DNA from: CBDAMZ01 sp965197375
GTDB lineage: Bacteria > Acidobacteriota > Vicinamibacteria > Vicinamibacterales > UBA8438
Reading direction: 5' to 3'
Length of the DNA: 64,000 nt
Assembly (NCBI GenBank): GCA_965197375.1
Contig: CBDAMZ010000008.1
Span: forward strand, 124,001 to 188,000
The notes beneath the pieces were generated by a model. The model saw only the letters and a program-made list of their open reading frames with translations. It did no database searches and was not told the origin of the DNA. A program made the translations under genes and the position numbers. Below are positions 50,807-60,305 of the stretch, piece after piece (the first letter of the stretch is position 1; each line of letters opens with the position of its first letter).

Positions 50807-53800
50807 ATGCGCCTAACCCATCTCGAAATTCTAGGGTTCAAGAGCTTTCCCGAACGCGCGGGGCTTGCCTTCGACGATGGTGTGACTGCGATCGTGGGTC
50901 CGAACGGTTGCGGCAAGAGCAATGTTATTGACGCGATTACTTGGGTGTTGGGTGAGCAGAGCGCCAGAAGCCTCCGTGGCGAGCGCATGGAGGACGTGAT
51001 CTTCAGCGGCAGTGATGCCAGACGTCCCACGGCGGCCGCCGAAGTACGCTTGCAACTGTCGCAGGTGGCTGCTGCACCGTCCAGCGTCAGGGGTCGCGGC
51101 GGTGGCAACGGCCACGCGGATGGGAACAGCCGGGGACCGGGCGGTAATGGCCGTGGTCACGGGGCGCTTGTGGTGGACGGTGATGCCACGTCTGACAACG
51201 CATTCGATGAGCCTCCAACCATCACGTGCGACGTGGAAGTAGGACGTCGCTTGTATCGCTCTGGCGAGAGCGAGTATCTCCTCGACGGTCAGGTTTGCCG
51301 TCTGTGCGACATCCAGGATCTACTCATGGATTCTGGGGTGGGCGTCAAGGCGTACGCTGTCATCGAACAGGGCAAAATTGGGCAGATACTCAGCGCGCGC
51401 CCGGCGGAGCGGAGGCAGCTGCTAGAAGAAGCAGCCGGTGTTACGAAATACAAGACGCGCCGACGCTCGGCCGAATTGAAGCTCGAAGCAGCTCAGCAGA
51501 ACTTGACCCGCGTCGACGACATCGTTTTCGAAGTCGAGAAGCAGCGTGGTGCACTTAAACGACAGGCGGCTAAAGCGCGACGTTACCGTCGTCTTCGTGA
51601 AGAGCTGCGACGATGGGAGAAGGTGCGCTTTGCGCAGCGAAGCCAGACTCTAACACGTGCGATCGAGGCCGCCGTGCTCCGGCTCGAAGAAGCTCTGGTC
51701 CGTGAGCGGGGCGCGGCAGCGGGGCTCGCCGGGCTCGAGAGTATTCAAGAGAGCCTTCGCATTAACCTGGTCGACGCTGACCGGGCGGCCACATCGACGC
51801 GCGATGCTATTCACCAACAAGAGTTGGAGGTTGGTCGCCGCCAACAGCAGATCGAGTTCGATAAACAGCACGTGTCGGCCCTTGCCGCCGCGCTCACCGA
51901 GGGGGAGGTGGAACTCTGCGCGCTCGAGCAGCGCCGCGCACCGGCCGAAGGTGAACTGTCGGCTCAGCAAGCAGCCCGCGAGCGGTGCACCGCCGATTGC
52001 GACGCTGCAGCCTCGCGGTCGCAGGCCGCTGAGCGTGCGTTGACCGATGCTCAGCGAGCCATCGAAGGGCTCGAAGTGGACGTCGAAGCGGCGCGCAGCG
52101 AAGTCTTTGCTGCGGTCAACGCGGCCACGGCACTGCAGAACGTCATGGACAACACCGCAGTGGCTCGGGGACGGCTCACCGAGGAGCTGACTAAGCTCGA
52201 GGTGGAGATGGCCGATGTGTCGGCGGAGCGCGCGCGGATCGTCGACGCGCGGGAGTGTGTCGATCAGGAAGCTCGCCGCACACGCGAAAACCTCGAGGCC
52301 GCCAAGGCGAGCAGGGCCGATCACGACGCCGAGCTCGCCTCAGCTCGGGTCGAACGTGAGTGGCGGGCTCGTGAGGTCCGCACGCGCGAGTACGAGATGG
52401 CCAGCATGCGCGCACGTCTCGACTCACTTGAGGAGTTCGAGGCTTCGCGTGCAGCCTATGGTGACGCCGCCAGGGTTGTACTGGCAGCGTCCGGGAAACA
52501 CGTTGATCACCTCGGTTCAGTCGCTGACTACGTCGAGGTTCGCCGGTCGGACGAACGGGCAGTGGAGGCGTGCTTGGGCGATCTGCTGGAGTGCATCGTG
52601 GTCCGCTCGTACGAGGATGCGCTAGCGGGGATGGCACTGGCCAAGAGGAAGAACGCCGGGCGTTGTGGGTTTGTGATCATAGACGGCCATCGCCAGCCTT
52701 CGGCCGAGGCACAGCCACCTCATGCGTCGCTGCGCTCGCTCGGACAGATTGTACAGGTGAACGGCCCAGGTGCGCGGGTGGTGCGGAGTCTGTTGGCCAG
52801 GCGGTGGCTCGCCCCCTCACTCGAACAGGCTGCCGCGGCCGCCCGGGTGACTGATGACCAGATCACCACGCCGGAGGGCTTCGTCTTCCGCGGTCCGTCG
52901 CTGGTCAATGGCGGTGGCCAGCGAAGGGCGCACGGCATCCTTTCAACCAAGGGCGAGGTCAAGGCGCTTCGCGCGCGACTGGTGTCCGAGGAGGAGGAAG
53001 TCCAGCGCCTTAACGCGGAGATTGTGACATTTGCTGGTCTGGTGGCGCACGCGGAGGTTGCCCTCACTGCCCTGCATACGGGGGAGCACACGCACGAGAA
53101 AGCGCTGGTCGGGCTCGACTTGCAGCACGCCAACCTCGACGACGAGCTTGAGCGATTGGCGCGCAAGCAGGAGGTGATTGACACAGAGCACCGGAAGGCT
53201 GACGCAGAGTGTGAGGGGATGGATGCGAAGCAGACGGAAGCCCGCGAGTCAATCGCGCGGTTGGAGGCTGAGCAGAATTCGGCGAATGAACGCTTCATGA
53301 GTACCCAGCGGCACCTACTCCAGACGCGCGAATCAGTCGACGGTCTGGGCCGGCAGTTCACCGAGGCAAAGGCCGCGCACGCGGCATTGGCGGAGCGGTC
53401 TGCCGCGCTGGCTGCTGATGTGCGGCGACTCGTCGATCAGACCAGTGATCTGGACCAGCGGATCCGCTGCCGCGCTGACGCGAATCAGCACACAGTCGCC
53501 GACCGTGAGGCACGGTTTGCTGCGGTCGCCTTGTCAGAACACCAGCTCGATGAGGGTGTGAAGGCCTTCGAGTTGCTCCGTGAGGAAGTCCGGTCTGTTG
53601 ACGAGCGAACGACTGACCTGCAGCAGCAGATCGCCGACCATGAGGCAAAGGTCCGAGAGGCTCGGCGTGCACTTGATGAGGTTCGGGCAGAAGTTGGGCG
53701 GCTGGACGTGGCGCGTGCTACGGTGGACTCCGACTTATCCCACTTGTCGGCGTCGTGCACTGACACGCTTCAGCTGACCTTGGACGAGGTATGTGCCGAG

Positions 53801-54619
53801 GTCGATCAGCTTGAGCTCGAAGGGACGATTGCGCCGGACGCGTCGCTGATTGGACATGGCACGGACGGCGCTGATGACACAGGCGTCATCGATGAAGACA
53901 GTGCTGTGGCCGACACCTCGGTGTCCCCCGTGGAAGCTACGCCAGAGACGCCGACCAAGTTGAGCGACGCCGACGGACTTGGGGTCGAAGGTGTCATCGA
54001 TCGGCTGCGTGAGAGAATCGACCGGTTAGGGCCGGTCAATATGATGGCGATCGACCAGTTCGACGAACTCGAGCAACGGCATGAGTTTCTCACGACACAG
54101 CGCCGAGACCTGTTGGGTGCAATTGCCGCCACCGGCGAGGCGATCAAGCGAATCGACGTGACGACGCGGACGCGCTTTCGCGAGGCTTTCACAGCGGTCA
54201 GTGAGTACTTTCAGGCGACGTTCGAAACGCTGTTCGGTGGAGGCCGTGCGGGCCTGGTGCTGCTCGACGAGAGCGATGTGCTCGAGAGCGGGATCGACAT
54301 CATTGCGCAACCTCCAGGCAAGCGACTACAAAGCATCCAGTTGCTGTCCGGTGGTGAAAAGGCACTGACCGCTATGGCCTTGATGTTCGCCATTTTCAAG
54401 TACAGGCCGAGTCCCTTCTGTTTGCTAGATGAGATAGATGCACCGCTCGATGACGCCAACATCGGCAGGTTTGTGGAGATGCTCCGTGGCCTCCATGACG
54501 ACACGCAGTTTGTGCTGGTGACCCACAACCGGAAAACGATGGAGATCGCCGACCAGCTCTATGGCGTCACGATGGAAGAGCCGGGTGTCTCGAAGCTGAT
54601 CTCGGTCAAGCTGAACTGA
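50807..54619 (+). CDS. smc: Chromosome segregation ATPase SMC
   Basis: A 1270-residue protein. The head carries Walker A GPNGCGKSN at residues 31-39, and the C-terminal half has the signature LSGGEKA near residue 1180 and Walker B FCLLDEIDAPLDD near 1205. Two long coiled coils flank a hinge at about residues 540-640 (DHLGSVADYVEVRR, AGRCGFVIIDG). Two inserts are unusual: a Gly/Asn/His-rich stretch at about residues 88-136, between the Walker A region and the Q-loop side, and an acidic stretch at about 1005-1060. SMC with ScpA and ScpB compacts and segregates the chromosome; neither partner gene is in the window. Confidence 0.95.
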   Translation: MRLTHLEILGFKSFPERAGLAFDDGVTAIVGPNGCGKSNVIDAITWVLGEQSARSLRGERMEDVIFSGSDARRPTAAAEVRLQLSQVAAAPSSVRGRGGGNGHADGNSRGPGGNGRGHGALVVDGDATSDNAFDEPPTITCDVEVGRRLYRSGESEYLLDGQVCRLCDIQDLLMDSGVGVKAYAVIEQGKIGQILSARPAERRQLLEEAAGVTKYKTRRRSAELKLEAAQQNLTRVDDIVFEVEKQRGALKRQAAKARRYRRLREELRRWEKVRFAQRSQTLTRAIEAAVLRLEEALVRERGAAAGLAGLESIQESLRINLVDADRAATSTRDAIHQQELEVGRRQQQIEFDKQHVSALAAALTEGEVELCALEQRRAPAEGELSAQQAARERCTADCDAAASRSQAAERALTDAQRAIEGLEVDVEAARSEVFAAVNAATALQNVMDNTAVARGRLTEELTKLEVEMADVSAERARIVDARECVDQEARRTRENLEAAKASRADHDAELASARVEREWRAREVRTREYEMASMRARLDSLEEFEASRAAYGDAARVVLAASGKHVDHLGSVADYVEVRRSDERAVEACLGDLLECIVVRSYEDALAGMALAKRKNAGRCGFVIIDGHRQPSAEAQPPHASLRSLGQIVQVNGPGARVVRSLLARRWLAPSLEQAAAAARVTDDQITTPEGFVFRGPSLVNGGGQRRAHGILSTKGEVKALRARLVSEEEEVQRLNAEIVTFAGLVAHAEVALTALHTGEHTHEKALVGLDLQHANLDDELERLARKQEVIDTEHRKADAECEGMDAKQTEARESIARLEAEQNSANERFMSTQRHLLQTRESVDGLGRQFTEAKAAHAALAERSAALAADVRRLVDQTSDLDQRIRCRADANQHTVADREARFAAVALSEHQLDEGVKAFELLREEVRSVDERTTDLQQQIADHEAKVREARRALDEVRAEVGRLDVARATVDSDLSHLSASCTDTLQLTLDEVCAEVDQLELEGTIAPDASLIGHGTDGADDTGVIDEDSAVADTSVSPVEATPETPTKLSDADGLGVEGVIDRLRERIDRLGPVNMMAIDQFDELEQRHEFLTTQRRDLLGAIAATGEAIKRIDVTTRTRFREAFTAVSEYFQATFETLFGGGRAGLVLLDESDVLESGIDIIAQPPGKRLQSIQLLSGGEKALTAMALMFAIFKYRPSPFCLLDEIDAPLDDANIGRFVEMLRGLHDDTQFVLVTHNRKTMEIADQLYGVTMEEPGVSKLISVKLN

Positions 54620-54668
54620 TATCCCCTCGACCAGCGCGGGGTACTTCAGCGGGCCTGCCTGCAACGTT

Positions 54669-56891
54669 CTAGGAATCTGCCGCCTGGCCTGCTCGCGGCC
54701 CGCGGTGGCGTGTTGCCTGCGGCCGGCCACCCGGTGGTGCGCCACGGCCACCACGTGGACCCTGAGCACCATCCCCGTCGACTTGATCACCAGACGCTGT
54801 CGAGCCTGGTTCAGTAGGTAGGAGGGCCTTGCGGCTCAGCCTGACCTTTCCCGATGGGTCGACGTTGATCACCTTAACTAATACCTGGTCGCCCTCATCG
54901 AGCTCGTCACGCACTCCCTTGACGCGGTAGTGGGCGATTTCCGAGATGTGCAGTAGACCATCGATACCAGGGAGGATCTCCACGAACGCACCGAAGTCCG
55001 TAATCCGTTGTACCTTGCCGAGGTAGGTCTTGTTCAGCTCTGGGCTCGCGGTCAGTTCTTCGATGATGGTGATCGCCTTCTGTGTCGAGGTCTCATCGGT
55101 CGATGTCACGTGGACACGGCCGTCGTCCTCGACGTCGATTTTGGCACCGGTCCGATCGACGATGCTTCGGATCGTCTTGCCTCCGGGTCCGATCACATCC
55201 CGGATTTTGTCGACCGGAATCTGGATCGTCACGATCCGAGGGGCATAGGTCGAGATCGACTCGCGCGGTGCCGCGATCGTGGCGCTCATCTTCTCGAGGA
55301 TCTCAAATCGACCGGCCCTCGCCTGCGCGAGGGCCTCGCGCATGATCTCGCTGGTGACACCAGAGACCTTGATGTCCATCTGGAGCGCGGTAATGCCTTC
55401 TGTGGTTCCCGTGACCTTAAAGTCCATGTCGCCGTAGTGGTCCTCCGCGCCGGCGATGTCGGAGAGCACGGCGTAGCGCCCGGTCGCCTCATTGAGGATG
55501 AGACCCATCGCGACCCCAGCCACCGGACACTTCAAGGGCGCGCCAGCGTCCATCAGGGCCAATGAGGCGCCGCAGACCGTTGCCATCGACGAGGAGCCGT
55601 TCGACTCGAGGATGTCAGACACGACGCGCATGGTGTAGGGAAATTTGTCCTCGCTCGGGATCATTCTGGCGAGACTACGCTCGGCGAGGTTGCCGTGACC
55701 GATCTCGCGGCGACCAGGGCCCCGTAGGTACTTGACCTCTCCGACCGAGAACGGCGGGAAGTTGTAGTGCAGCATGAACCGTTTGCGGGACTCGCCCTCG
55801 ATCCGCTCGACCTTCTGCTGGTCATCGGCAGTTCCGAGGGTGGCGGTCACCAGCGCCTGTGTCTCGCCGCGAGTAAAGATGGCCGAGCCGTGCACTCGAG
55901 GGAGTATCCCGACCTCCGCCCAGATTTCCCTGATTTCGTTGAACTGTCGGCCGTCGAGCCGAACGCCGCGCTCCAGCACCTCGTCACGGAGGATTTTCTC
56001 CTTGAGACTCTTGAAAACCTGCTTGGCGTCGCTCCGGCCGTCACCGTCGTCCTCTGGATATGAGGCCAGGAGCTCGTCGAGAATCTGATCGACCTTGGCG
56101 TAGTTTGCGAGTTTGCCCTTGATCCGCATCGCGTCGGTTAGCGGCGCGAGCACCTTAGATTCGATTCCGGATGCGACGGCCGAATCGACCGCCGGCGCCG
56201 CGACTTTACGCTTCGGCTTGCCGACGGCTGCCCTCACCTCGTCGATCGTTGCCACGATATCTCGGATGGCGGCGTGGCCCTCTTCGAGAGCGCGCAGCAT
56301 CTCGTCTTCGGGCAGCTCATCGGATCCGGCCTCGACCATCACGATGGCATCGGTGCTGCCAGCTACGAGCAAATCGAGACGGCTCAGGCGCCGCTCGTCG
56401 TAGGTCGGGTTAATGATGAATGTCCCGTCGACGAGTCCGACACGCACTGCGGCCACGGTCTTCTGGAACGGGATGTTCGAGATCGACAGTGCGGCCGACG
56501 CGCCCGTGAGCGCCAGCACGTCAGGGTCGATATTATCGTCGGCGGACACGACCCAGGCGACGACCTGGGTCTCGTAGTTCCAGCCGGATGGGAACATGGG
56601 ACGGATCGGCCGGTCGATGAGGCGGCTCGTGAGCACTTCTTTCTCGGGCGGCCTACCTTCGCGTTTAAAGAAGCCGCCTGGGATCCGCCCAGAGGCGTAA
56701 GTGTTCTCGCGATAGTCCACAGTCAGTGGCAAGAAATCGATACCCTGGCGTGGCGTCGGTGCGGCGCAGGCCGTAATCAAGACTATGGTGTCAGCGAGCC
56801 GAACAGTCACGGCGCCGTCGGCTTGCTTCACCAATTTTCCGGTCTCGATGGTCAAGATGTTTCGACCGGCGTTCACTTTGGCCGTGTGCAT
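54669..56891 (-). CDS. pnp: Polyribonucleotide nucleotidyltransferase (PNPase)
   Basis: A 740-residue protein with two RNase PH domains (the first containing GGFFKREGRPPEKEVLTSRL, the second GRREIGHGNLAERSL). They are followed by a KH domain (VDKIRDVIGPGGKTIRSIV) and an S1 domain (GKVQRITDFGAFVEILPGID). It degrades RNA 3' to 5' by phosphorolysis. The C-terminal ~40 residues are Gly/Arg-rich (GPRGGRGAPPGG). Ribosome site GGGAG is nine bases before ATG. It lies downstream of rpsO, as in many bacteria, and converges with smc. Confidence 0.97.
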   Translation of the reverse strand: MHTAKVNAGRNILTIETGKLVKQADGAVTVRLADTIVLITACAAPTPRQGIDFLPLTVDYRENTYASGRIPGGFFKREGRPPEKEVLTSRLIDRPIRPMFPSGWNYETQVVAWVVSADDNIDPDVLALTGASAALSISNIPFQKTVAAVRVGLVDGTFIINPTYDERRLSRLDLLVAGSTDAIVMVEAGSDELPEDEMLRALEEGHAAIRDIVATIDEVRAAVGKPKRKVAAPAVDSAVASGIESKVLAPLTDAMRIKGKLANYAKVDQILDELLASYPEDDGDGRSDAKQVFKSLKEKILRDEVLERGVRLDGRQFNEIREIWAEVGILPRVHGSAIFTRGETQALVTATLGTADDQQKVERIEGESRKRFMLHYNFPPFSVGEVKYLRGPGRREIGHGNLAERSLARMIPSEDKFPYTMRVVSDILESNGSSSMATVCGASLALMDAGAPLKCPVAGVAMGLILNEATGRYAVLSDIAGAEDHYGDMDFKVTGTTEGITALQMDIKVSGVTSEIMREALAQARAGRFEILEKMSATIAAPRESISTYAPRIVTIQIPVDKIRDVIGPGGKTIRSIVDRTGAKIDVEDDGRVHVTSTDETSTQKAITIIEELTASPELNKTYLGKVQRITDFGAFVEILPGIDGLLHISEIAHYRVKGVRDELDEGDQVLVKVINVDPSGKVRLSRKALLPTEPGSTASGDQVDGDGAQGPRGGRGAPPGGRPQATRHRGPRAGQAADS

Positions 56892-56932
56892 GCAATCTGC
56901 TCCCGGTGAAGAAAGGTGAGCGAGCGGAGCGA

Positions 56933-56938
56933 ATTATA
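56933..56938 (-). promoter_or_regulatory. TATAAT box upstream of pnp
   Basis: A perfect TATAAT occurs on the minus strand about 42 bases before the pnp start, but no good -35 hexamer was found. pnp may use this or read-through from rpsO. Confidence 0.3.
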
Positions 56939-56988
56939 AGGCGGGAAGGGGTCGCCGGCCTCCGTGGGGCCAGCCATCTGTCTCGCGC

Positions 56989-57258
56989 CTACTTGCGGAT
57001 GCCGAGTCGCTTGATGAGATCCGCGTATCGCTCAGAGTCTTTACCCTTGAGGTAGTCGAGGAGCCGCCGCCGCTGTCCGACGAGCTTCAATAATCCGCGG
57101 CGCGAGTGGTGGTCTTTAGCGTGGACCTTGAAGTGATCCGTCAGGTAACTGATGCGTTCGCTGAGAATCGCGACCTGCACTTCCGGCGATCCAGTATCGG
57201 CTTCATGCACGCGATACGAACCGATGATTTCAGACTTTTGCGCCTTCGCCAACGCCAC
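56989..57258 (-). CDS. rpsO: 30S ribosomal protein S15
   Basis: An 89-residue protein from GTG 57258. It contains the full S15 pattern: GSYRVHEADTGSPEVQVAIL, HFKVHAKDHHSRRGLLKLVG and QRRRLLDYLKGKDSERYADL. S15 binds the 16S central domain and forms bridge B4. In E. coli it represses its own mRNA by a pseudoknot; nothing in this leader proves that here. It is followed by pnp and preceded by truB. Confidence 0.97.
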   Translation of the reverse strand: MALAKAQKSEIIGSYRVHEADTGSPEVQVAILSERISYLTDHFKVHAKDHHSRRGLLKLVGQRRRLLDYLKGKDSERYADLIKRLGIRK

Positions 57259-57312
57259 GTGCTGACGCCTCTTCCTCGTCTAGTTATTGATACTTAGTCC
57301 AACGGGCTGAGC

Positions 57313-58242
57313 TTACACTAGAACGATCGTTGGATGCAAAGCGCCGCTGGCCTCTGTTTGAGCGATGGCGATCAATGTTCCCCGGCGGTCGTACAGCTTT
57401 ACGTTGTCTCTATTTTCCCTCCCTGCGGCGGCTTGGCGCCAGCTCGGATCGCCGCACGCGATGTTGGTGGGCGAGACGCTGTTGCCGTGGGCTGCTCGCC
57501 GCGTGCCGGCGTCAGTCAACACGAGGTGCGGAAGCTCAGGCAGGAGCCTTGGCAACGGTAAGAGGCGTGTTGCTGACCAGTCGGGTTCGTTCTCGAGTGC
57601 ATCCAGTGAGACGGCCTGGTCAAGCCCAAATGCCCCGCTCTGTTCACGCCGCAGCGCTTCAAGGCACCCGCCGCAGCCGAGTGCGGCCCCGAGGTCATGA
57701 GCGAACGCCCGCATATAGAAACCCGGATCGCAGGTGACGCGGCAGTGAAGGCGGTCGTTGGTGAGTGACAGGAACTCAAGAGCGTGGACCGTTACTTCGA
57801 CCGCCTTCGTTTCGACCGGTTGGCGGCGGCGGGCCAGCCGATATGCACGGACACCTCGGATCTTCTTAGCCGAGAACGCCGGCGGGTGCTGGAGGAACCT
57901 TCCTCTGAACGCCAGGCTTGTGGTTTCCACGGTGGTAAGATCGACGGGCCGTTCTTTGTGATCAGCTCCATCGTGACGATCGGGGACGACGGTGCCCGTG
58001 ACGTCATACGTGTCCGTAACGACGCCGAGTCGGATCACGCCCTCGTATACCTTTTTGCCGGCCGCGAGGAGCGACGCCAGCCGCGTCGCGCGGCCGACAA
58101 CCAATGGCAGTACGCCGGTGGCTAGTGGATCGAGCGTTCCGATGTGACCAATCCGGCGGGTCCCAAAGCCCCGGCGGGCGCGGGCGACGACGTCGTGTGA
58201 CGTGAGACCTGCACGCTTGTCGATGACCAGGACGCCGTCCAT
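57313..58242 (-). CDS. truB: tRNA pseudouridine-55 synthase TruB
   Basis: A 309-residue protein beginning MDGVLVIDKRAGLTSHDVVA. The catalytic Asp lies in HIGTLDPLATGVLPLVVG, then KVYEGVIRLGV and YMRAFAHDLGAALGCGG. It makes the universal pseudouridine 55 in the T-loop of tRNAs. The C-terminus lacks a clear PUA domain match but continues to residue 309. The repeat copy B lies just upstream of its start, between it and nrnA. Confidence 0.94.
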   Translation of the reverse strand: MDGVLVIDKRAGLTSHDVVARARRGFGTRRIGHIGTLDPLATGVLPLVVGRATRLASLLAAGKKVYEGVIRLGVVTDTYDVTGTVVPDRHDGADHKERPVDLTTVETTSLAFRGRFLQHPPAFSAKKIRGVRAYRLARRRQPVETKAVEVTVHALEFLSLTNDRLHCRVTCDPGFYMRAFAHDLGAALGCGGCLEALRREQSGAFGLDQAVSLDALENEPDWSATRLLPLPRLLPELPHLVLTDAGTRRAAHGNSVSPTNIACGDPSWRQAAAGRENRDNVKLYDRRGTLIAIAQTEASGALHPTIVLV

Positions 58243-58270
58243 CCTTGTCTTCGGTCAGGTCCGGGGGGCC

Positions 58271-58455
58271 TGGTGCCGCCGTTCGTAATTACGGCGGCAC
58301 TCGACCGCCGATGCGTCTCTCACTGAGGGCGGCACCGGACTCTCAGAAGCGGGTTCGAATACTCCAGGTATTCTCTCACCTTGTACCCTGTTAGGGCCAG
58401 ACGCGGCTTCGCTCAGCGGAACCTTGGTGCGTGGCCGTCATAACGAACGGGACCA
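58271..58455 (-). repeat. ~185-bp structured intergenic repeat, copy B
   Basis: This is an inverted relative of the element at 40118-40297. The conserved core GACGCGGCTTCGCTCAG occurs at 58399-58416, and GGGTTCGAATACTC is shared. The ends pair: 58279-58295 with 58434-58450 match at 15 of 17 positions. On the minus strand an internal hairpin GAATAC-N5-GTATTC corresponds to GAATGC-N5-GTATTC in copy A. It starts one base after the nrnA stop, as copy A does after its upstream gene. Function unknown. Confidence 0.8.
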
Positions 58456-58456
58456 C

Positions 58457-59467
58457 TCAGTCTTGCTGTGAGCGACCGCCGCGCTGGCCAAGACTAACGT
58501 TTATCGCCGCGACAACCTCGGCCAGCACACGGCGTTCGATCTCGTCTCGAGTCCCGGAGAGAGAGAACCCAGAGGCGTTCCGATGGCCACCGCCCGCGAA
58601 CGTGGCGGCCACTGCTCGTACGTCGATGGAGCCCTTCGAGCGAAGACTGACGCGGGTGACGTTGCGGAAGGCCTTTAGGAGGATGGCCACTTCGACGTCC
58701 CGCGCCGCCAGCGGCAGGTTGACCAGGCCCTCCATATCGTCGTCCGCGCAGCCGGTCGCGCGGAGGATGTGGTCATCGACGTACAACACGGCGATGCGGC
58801 CGCCACTCTGAAATTGCATCGACTCGAGCATCACGCCGGTGAGTTTGAGCTTGCCGACGCTGCTGTGTTGATACACCTGAGCGGCGAGGCTTGCGGTGTC
58901 TACGCCGCTGGCGGCGATTTGTCGGCAGATGTCGAAAGTTCGAGCCGTGATGTTGCCATGGCCAAATGACCCGGTGTCGGTTAGGACTCCGACATACAGA
59001 TTGATGCCTATCGCGCGCGTCAGCGTTCCCCCGAGTCCGGTAATGACGTCGAATACCATCTCGGTGCAGGCGGCTGCCGATTCGTCGAACCAGTTGATTG
59101 CGCCGTACATTGAGTTACCGGCGTGATGGTCGATGTTAATCACGAAGTATTGGTCGAGCCCTCTCACCTCCGTCCGGCTTAGTGAGTTGCACTCCAACAC
59201 GACTGCGGCGTCGTACGGTCCGGTGACCGTGTCGGCGGCCTCGATCACTGAAATTCCAGGCAGCCAGGTCAGAAAAGAGGGTGCCTGGTCATGGTTGACG
59301 ATGCGAACTGTTTTGCCCAGATCGGTGAGCGCTTGCGCGAGGGCAAGCTGTGAGCCGATCGAATCGCCGTCTGGTCGTGCATGTGAAGACAGAACGAAAC
59401 GATTGCGGTGCTGGATCGCCCCCAGGATCTGATCGAGCGGTGACTTAGGTGTCACGAGGGCCCTCAT
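58457..59467 (-). CDS. nrnA: DHH-family nanoRNase/pAp phosphatase
   Basis: A 336-residue protein from ATG 59467; GTG 59455 is also possible. The DHH motifs are visible: SHARPDGDSIGSQ, LECNSLSRTEV and NIDHHAGNSMYGAINW. The C-terminal DHHA1 domain ends with GGGHRNASGFSL. Such enzymes degrade nanoRNAs of 2-5 nucleotides and in some species dephosphorylate pAp. It overlaps rbfA by about 23 bases. This RNA-turnover role fits the neighbourhood of rbfA, truB and pnp. Confidence 0.92.
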   Translation of the reverse strand: MRALVTPKSPLDQILGAIQHRNRFVLSSHARPDGDSIGSQLALAQALTDLGKTVRIVNHDQAPSFLTWLPGISVIEAADTVTGPYDAAVVLECNSLSRTEVRGLDQYFVINIDHHAGNSMYGAINWFDESAAACTEMVFDVITGLGGTLTRAIGINLYVGVLTDTGSFGHGNITARTFDICRQIAASGVDTASLAAQVYQHSSVGKLKLTGVMLESMQFQSGGRIAVLYVDDHILRATGCADDDMEGLVNLPLAARDVEVAILLKAFRNVTRVSLRSKGSIDVRAVAATFAGGGHRNASGFSLSGTRDEIERRVLAEVVAAINVSLGQRGGRSQQD

Positions 59468-59861
59468 GCGAGCGGTCGTTATGGGCTTCGGGGTCGGATT
59501 GGTCAGCGGTAGGACGGGCGGCCTCGATTTCCTTGAAGATGCGAGCGATCCGTCCCTGCTGCTCCACTGAGTCATCATAGAAGAAGGTGAGCTCCGGTAC
59601 ATGCCGCAACCGGAGCCGCTGGCCGAGTTGGCGTCGAAGAAACGATCGCGCCCGCTGCAGTGCGCGTCCGGCGGCACGACGGCCTCGCTCGTCCTCGAGC
59701 ACGGTGTAGTACACCTTGGCCTGTTGCAGGTCACGGGTCATCCGCACACGCGTGACAGTGACGCTTCGGACTTCAGGATCCCTGGCGGTTCGCATCAACA
59801 GCGCGCACAGCTCTACGCGGATCTGGTCGCCGACACGCTCCATCCGTGTACCGTGTGCCAT
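59445..59861 (-). CDS. rbfA: Ribosome-binding factor A
   Basis: From ATG 59861 (MAHGTRMERVGDQIRVEL) the product has 138 residues; 59843 is a second candidate. The KH-like core includes VTVTRVRMTRDLQQAKVYYT, LRRQLGQRLRLRHVPELTFF and YDDSVEQQGRIARIFKEIEA. It helps mature the 5' end of 16S rRNA and is needed for cold growth in model species. The gene lies between the DUF503 gene and nrnA, which overlaps its 3' end. Confidence 0.94.
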   Translation of the reverse strand: MAHGTRMERVGDQIRVELCALLMRTARDPEVRSVTVTRVRMTRDLQQAKVYYTVLEDERGRRAAGRALQRARSFLRRQLGQRLRLRHVPELTFFYDDSVEQQGRIARIFKEIEAARPTADQSDPEAHNDRSHEGPRDT

Positions 59862-59925
59862 GTCGTTGGTCGAGACACCCGGCTGGGTTGGCGTTCGCTC
59901 CTTTCGCCGTTCATGGAACAAACTG

Positions 59926-60210
59926 CTAGGCCAGCCATTCGAGCTTTGTGCCGACAATCACGTCCGGATCGTGTCGCTCGATCTCAGAGATGACGGTCTC
60001 GAGGGATTGATCAACGCCGTCGCGGGTCGCTGCGATCGCGATGATGTCAAGCCGGGCACGCTGCCACAGGTCCTGGTACTCTACTTCTGCGAGCGAGACG
60101 TTCAACTTTCTCAGTCGATCTTTAACGCTGCGCAACACCGCTCGCTTGTCTTTGAGCGAGCGCGCCGCCGGAAAGTGCAGGTCAACCGACAGAAGTCCGA
60201 CGGCTGGCAT
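59926..60210 (-). CDS. DUF503 (YlxP-like) protein
   Basis: A 94-residue protein with the DUF503 pattern: GLLSVDLHFPAARSLKDKRA, VLRSVKDRLRKLNVSLAEVE, DLWQRARLDIIAIA and VDQSLETVISEIERHDP. The family is widespread between infB and rbfA and is thought to act in ribosome-related RNA biology, but its function is not defined. The position here is the usual one. Confidence 0.9.
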   Translation of the reverse strand: MPAVGLLSVDLHFPAARSLKDKRAVLRSVKDRLRKLNVSLAEVEYQDLWQRARLDIIAIAATRDGVDQSLETVISEIERHDPDVIVGTKLEWLA

Positions 60211-60305
60211 CGGTCTGGGTGCGCAGGAGGCGACGGAGCTTCAATGTCTCGCCTCTGTCGTTCGCTGCATATTTTCCGACGATGTCGAATTAAATAATGC
60301 CGGAG

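Noticed and set aside
58340..58370. tRNA-like T-arm sequence (GGGTTCGAATACTC) in repeat copy B, also in copy A
   Set aside because: No acceptor stem, anticodon arm or CCA end is present around it. The similarity is limited to the T-loop motif and may be chance.
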